Positions 14,100 through 16,663 of a stretch of DNA of 16,663 nucleotides are shown here, piece after piece (position 1 is the stretch's first letter; each line of letters begins with the position of its first letter). This stretch comes from Kordiimonadaceae bacterium (GTDB lineage Bacteria > Pseudomonadota > Alphaproteobacteria > Sphingomonadales > Emcibacteraceae): assembly GCA_018699075.1 (NCBI GenBank), contig JABIPV010000121.1:1-16663 (forward strand). The letters are read 5' to 3'. The notes beneath the pieces are model-generated. The model did no database searches. It was not told where the DNA came from and saw only the letters and a list, made by a program, of their open reading frames with translations. The position numbers and the translations under genes were made by a program.

Positions 14100-15542
14100 T
14101 TATTCTTCTTTAAGTGGCTTTAGACCTATTTTAGTAATTGGATAAATCGCGGCTATAATTAACGAGAATATCCATCCTGTCATACAAAATATAGCCCATG
14201 GCATATATTCTATTGTTGGGACACCTAAGGTGGTTGCCATGAAAATTGCAGATGCGGTCCATGGCATTAACGGCTCAGTAATAGAAACGGAATCTTCAAG
14301 TGATCTGGAAAGGTTTTCCGGAGCTAAGCCCATTTTTTTATATGCACCTTGAAATAAGTTACCCACAAGCAAAGAAGTCACACCACCGTGGCTTGTTGTC
14401 GCAATCATGGTCATACCAGCGGCCATTGTCGCGGCAATTAAGCCGAATGCAGAATTAGCAAATTTGAGCATAGTATGTAGAATTTTATCCAGTCCACCTG
14501 CCACATCCATACCGGCCGCCAAAAGAAAGGCTGCTATAATAACTATCAAGTTATTTGATAATGAATTTATACCACCACGATTTAATAAAGAAGCGAGCAT
14601 ATCGCTTGGAACTGCTGTACTTGAAGCATAGGGTTCAATCATATTTACATTAAAACCAGATACGGCAGATTGAAGTGCATAATAAGGATTAAAGTCGTGG
14701 GCAAACACACCAATTGTTAAAGCAAATACAGATGAAATGGCCATAGTGAGGGCCGCGGGTTTTTTATTTATTGTTCCCCATAAAACAACCAGAATAGGTA
14801 AAAATACTATCCAAGTTATATTATAGGATTTCTCAATTTCACCTAGTAAAGGGTGATTGTTTACATCAGCAAGTTCCGCAGTCAAATTGGTATTAATTCC
14901 TATGATGAAATAGACAATGAAAGCAAGAACGAAAGAAGGCAAGGCGGTATAAACCATGTTGCGAATATGGGCATAAAGTTCTGCATTGGCGCCAATGGCG
15001 CAAATATTCGTGGAATCGGAAAGTGGTGATAATTTATCACCGAAATAAGCGCCGGAAATAACGGCTCCAGCAGTGATTGCAATTGGTGCATCAACCGCCA
15101 TTGCGACTCCCATTAAAGCCACACCAATTGTTCCTGCCGCCGCAAAGGATGACCCCGTTAGGGACATACATGCAGTGGTTAAAAAGGCGGTTAGGATCAT
15201 ATATTGCGGATCGATTAATTTAATACCGTAATATACCAGCATTGGGATTGTTCCGCTGTACATCCAGCTACCGATAAGCATACCAATAGATAATAAGATG
15301 AGAATAACGGGAAATACGGCGGCAAATTTATGTCCGGTAGAATGCTGAATATCATTCCAACTGCGGCCGCGTCTTACGGCTATATATCCTGCAACTGTAG
15401 CGGAAATTAACATAACAACCATCAAAACTTCTGCGCCGATTGGGAAAATTAGTCCGCCGGCGATTAAGCATATTGCCATCGTTATTAACGGGAGTGTTGC
15501 TTCCAATAATGAAATAGGTTTGGTGGTTTTAACTTGATCCAT
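14100..15542 (-). CDS. nhaC: NhaC-family Na+/H+ antiporter
   Basis: This 480-residue inner-membrane protein has about eleven to twelve hydrophobic spans. Motifs diagnostic for NhaC are AGAVISGAYFGDKLSPLSDSTN (about 158-179) and, in the second half, ATTSHGG with the downstream SRSLEDSVSITEPLMPWTASA segment (about 410-430). The family also contains MleN of Bacillus, a malate-in/lactate-out exchanger coupled to Na+/H+. A role in exchanging an organic acid product is therefore possible alongside sodium or pH homeostasis. It is convergent with the epimerase-like gene and has its own promoter region to the right, so it is not part of the sugar operons. No clear ribosome-binding site precedes the ATG. 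Confidence 0.92.
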   Translation of the reverse strand: MDQVKTTKPISLLEATLPLITMAICLIAGGLIFPIGAEVLMVVMLISATVAGYIAVRRGRSWNDIQHSTGHKFAAVFPVILILLSIGMLIGSWMYSGTIPMLVYYGIKLIDPQYMILTAFLTTACMSLTGSSFAAAGTIGVALMGVAMAVDAPIAITAGAVISGAYFGDKLSPLSDSTNICAIGANAELYAHIRNMVYTALPSFVLAFIVYFIIGINTNLTAELADVNNHPLLGEIEKSYNITWIVFLPILVVLWGTINKKPAALTMAISSVFALTIGVFAHDFNPYYALQSAVSGFNVNMIEPYASSTAVPSDMLASLLNRGGINSLSNNLIVIIAAFLLAAGMDVAGGLDKILHTMLKFANSAFGLIAATMAAGMTMIATTSHGGVTSLLVGNLFQGAYKKMGLAPENLSRSLEDSVSITEPLMPWTASAIFMATTLGVPTIEYMPWAIFCMTGWIFSLIIAAIYPITKIGLKPLKEE

Positions 15543-15700
15543 TGAAATATAAGCAAGAATTAGTGGTGCGATTATTTACAGACAGTTTTTTTCCTTCAAA
15601 ATGTTTAAGACCTAATTGTATTATTGTTAATTTATCAGATAATGCCAATAAAAATAATTCTAATTAGATTCATTTTGAATTAATCAAATTTCAAGATAGA

Positions 15701-15752
15701 AAAAATGTTAAAGGGTTAGCTCCTCCTAAGGAACTAACCCTTTAACATTTTT
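15701..15752. terminator. Bidirectional terminator-like hairpin, 23-bp arms
   Basis: The arms at 15701-15723 and 15730-15752 are reverse complements except for one C/A mismatch (15720 against 15733), and the loop TCCTAA has six bases. The core pairs AAAGGGTTAG with CTAACCCTTT. The stem begins with an A run and ends with a T run, so it has rho-independent form on either strand. It lies in a divergent spacer where neither neighbour needs a terminator. It may end a small RNA, attenuate a leader, or be left from a lost gene. Confidence 0.7.
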
Positions 15753-15920
15753 AATGAATTAAAGAAGTTTTCTGCAGTAAAATTAATAAATCATATATTT
15801 CTTTGAAAGCAAAAAATATCCCGCCAAGATTCTTTATTAACCTTTATTTTACTAAAATTATCTTCAATTAATATAGTGCAAGCTACAGGTTAAATGTTAC
15901 TCAATAATTTCCAGCAATGT

Positions 15921-15956
15921 AATTAATTGTAACCAATTGTAATCAATTGTAATCAA
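15921..15956. repeat. Short tandem repeat with 10-bp period (unit like CAATTGTAAT)
   Basis: Three and a half successive copies occur at exact 10-base spacing: AATTAATTGT, AACCAATTGT, AATCAATTGT, AATCAA. The units share AATTGTAA and each contains the palindrome CAATTG or a close variant. A period of one helical turn would place every copy on the same face of the DNA, as in some regulator-binding arrays. It lies about 155 bases before the sensor gene start. Confidence 0.6.
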
Positions 15957-16110
15957 GGTCTATCTCCATAGGATACTTTTACAAATATCCCCCATTAATA
16001 GTAATCGAGAATTATTCCTTTCATAGTTAGGGCTAAATCCACTATAACAGTTGGGATTAAACATACGTTTTTGTACATGAAATGAATGCAAATTTAAAAG
16101 ATTGTGAAAA

Positions 16111-16527
16111 GTGACAGAGAAAAAATTACTCATAAAAATAAAACTGGTTGTCCTGATGTTCGTATATTGTTTAGAAGCATACGCGCAATCAGAGACTATA
16201 GAGAAATTTGATGTTGTCACTATTCCAAATCAAATAATACTCACTGACGAAGAAAAAAGGTGGGTTGCTGATCATCCGGTTATAAAGGCTACGAGTAAGC
16301 GTGATTCAGCCCCAAATGAATTTATTCGCGCAGGAATACCAGCAGGGTTTTCTGTAGATTATTTAAACCTTGTTGCTGAAAAAATAGGTTTTGAAATAGA
16401 ATATGTGACCGATTATTCGTGGCCAGACTCGTTAACCCAGCTTCAAGATAGAAAAATTGATATTTCACATAATATATTTAAAACCGTAGAAAGAGAAAGT
16501 TTTCTTAACTTTACGGGGCCATATTGA
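16111..16527 (+). pseudogene. Truncated periplasmic solute-binding (SBP_bac_3-type) sensor protein, interrupted by an IS
   Basis: Only the first 138 residues remain. They begin with a Sec signal (basic KK..K start, core LVVLMFVYCLEAYA, likely cleavage after AYA at 25). The linker LTDEEKRWVADHPVIKA (about 45-61) is typical of BvgS-like kinases and of diguanylate cyclases with periplasmic amino-acid-binding domains. The first half of a SBP_bac_3 lobe follows (AGFSVDYLNLVAEKIGFEIEYV, DRKIDIS). The frame ends exactly where the IS3-type element begins: the stop TGA at 16525-16527 is the element's first three bases. The intact gene probably encoded a larger membrane sensor, now disrupted. The GTG start is the first possible one after an in-frame stop at 16105-16107. 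No strong ribosome-binding site is visible. Confidence 0.8.
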
Positions 16528-16663
16528 TACGCCCCTAGATTTGTAGACACTTTACTTGTTATAAAATGGAAGCAAGGAGTTAAGGTATTATGTCTACAGG
16601 AATACGATACACAGAAGAGTTTAAACGCGACGCGGTCGCACAAGTCACGGACCGTGGTTACAG
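16525..16663 (+). mobile_element. Left end of an IS3-family insertion sequence (partial)
   Basis: The element appears to begin at 16525 with TGATACGCCCCT..., a TG-starting terminal repeat with the C-rich block and following GTAGACA seen in many IS3-family ends. About 65 bases later comes an OrfA start with a typical IS3 N-terminus. The right end lies outside the window, so the terminal repeat and target duplication cannot be confirmed. Its insertion truncates the sensor gene. Confidence 0.82.
16590..16663 (+). CDS. IS3-family transposase OrfA, N-terminal fragment
   Basis: Twenty-four codons are visible before the window ends. They read MSTGIRYTEEFKRDAV followed by AQVTDRGY, the characteristic opening of IS3-family OrfA (InsE-like, HTH_Tnp_1 domain), in which (R/K)RYT(E/D)EFK and V(T/L)(D/E)RGY recur. 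OrfA carries the DNA-binding helix-turn-helix and is usually joined to the DDE-containing OrfB by a programmed frameshift; neither is in view. AAGGAG at 16574-16579 is its ribosome-binding site, ten bases before the ATG. Confidence 0.88.
   Translation, partial: MSTGIRYTEEFKRDAVAQVTDRGY

Larger units (their letters stand above)
15543..16110. other. Long AT-rich intergenic region between divergent nhaC and the truncated sensor gene
   Basis: These 568 bases contain no open reading frame that I believe. They hold a terminator-like hairpin at 15701-15752, a 10-bp-period repeat at 15921-15956 and little else recognisable. A weak plus-strand promoter-like pair, TTGTAT at 15616-15621 and GATAAT at 15638-15643 with a 16-base spacer, lies just left of the hairpin. 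Both flanking genes point away, so the hairpin ends neither of them. Confidence 0.6.

Noticed and set aside
15960..16220. 86-codon minus-strand frame across the sensor gene start
   Set aside because: It overlaps the signal peptide region of the plus-strand sensor gene, has no recognisable domain, and its composition looks like AT-rich noise.
16541..16565. Possible IS promoter (TTGTAG ... TATAAA)
   Set aside because: The -10-like TATAAA is good but the spacing to any -35-like hexamer is only about 13 bases, so I do not call it.

Overview
The window reads as a sugar-acid or sugar catabolism island from a Gram-negative proteobacterium. The evidence is a periplasmic tripartite tricarboxylate transporter (TTT), an exported flavoenzyme with a twin-arginine signal, an IclR regulator and a NhaC antiporter. 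The DNA is AT-leaning throughout. A low-GC, probably marine alphaproteobacterium is my guess, but no rRNA or other marker is present to settle it. I see no tRNA, rRNA or CRISPR array.

Layout. (1) 59-6492, plus strand: a tightly packed seven-gene operon encoding a DHDPS/NAL-type aldolase-fold enzyme, TctC-, TctB- and TctA-type transporter subunits, an SDR dehydrogenase, a cupin related to 2,4'-dihydroxyacetophenone dioxygenases, and a Tat-targeted FMN 2-hydroxyacid dehydrogenase carrying a CAACH motif. (2) 6489-7313, minus: an IclR-type regulator whose stop codon overlaps the stop of the flavoenzyme gene. (3) 7531-9385, plus: a divergent short mannonate-dehydratase relative followed by an SDR. 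(4) 9396-12965, minus: a four-gene operon transcribed in the order uxuA, SMP-30/gluconolactonase-family lactonase, SDR, and an SDR resembling 2-keto-3-deoxy-L-fuconate dehydrogenase / human DHRS6. (5) 13117-14097, plus: an aldose 1-epimerase-like protein, divergent from uxuA. (6) 14100-15542, minus: NhaC. (7) 15543-16110: an AT-rich spacer with a long terminator-like hairpin and a 10-bp-period repeat. (8) 16111-16527: the N-terminal stub of a periplasmic solute-binding sensor protein, cut by an IS3-family element that begins at 16525 and runs off the window.

How the genes may work together (inference). The set mutarotase, NAD(P)-dependent sugar dehydrogenase, lactonase, sugar-acid dehydratase and 2-keto-3-deoxy-acid dehydrogenase or aldolase is a nearly complete non-phosphorylating sugar-oxidation route. 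The TTT system could import a carboxylate such as an aldonate or uronate, and the DHDPS-fold enzyme could release pyruvate plus an aldehyde. The FMN dehydrogenase could oxidise a 2-hydroxyacid product such as lactate. The true substrate is not determined by the sequence. Two UxuA-fold dehydratases and four SDRs in one locus suggest either two parallel branches or a mixed polysaccharide-derived diet. No sugar-acid kinase, KDPG aldolase or FAH-type hydrolase is present in the window.
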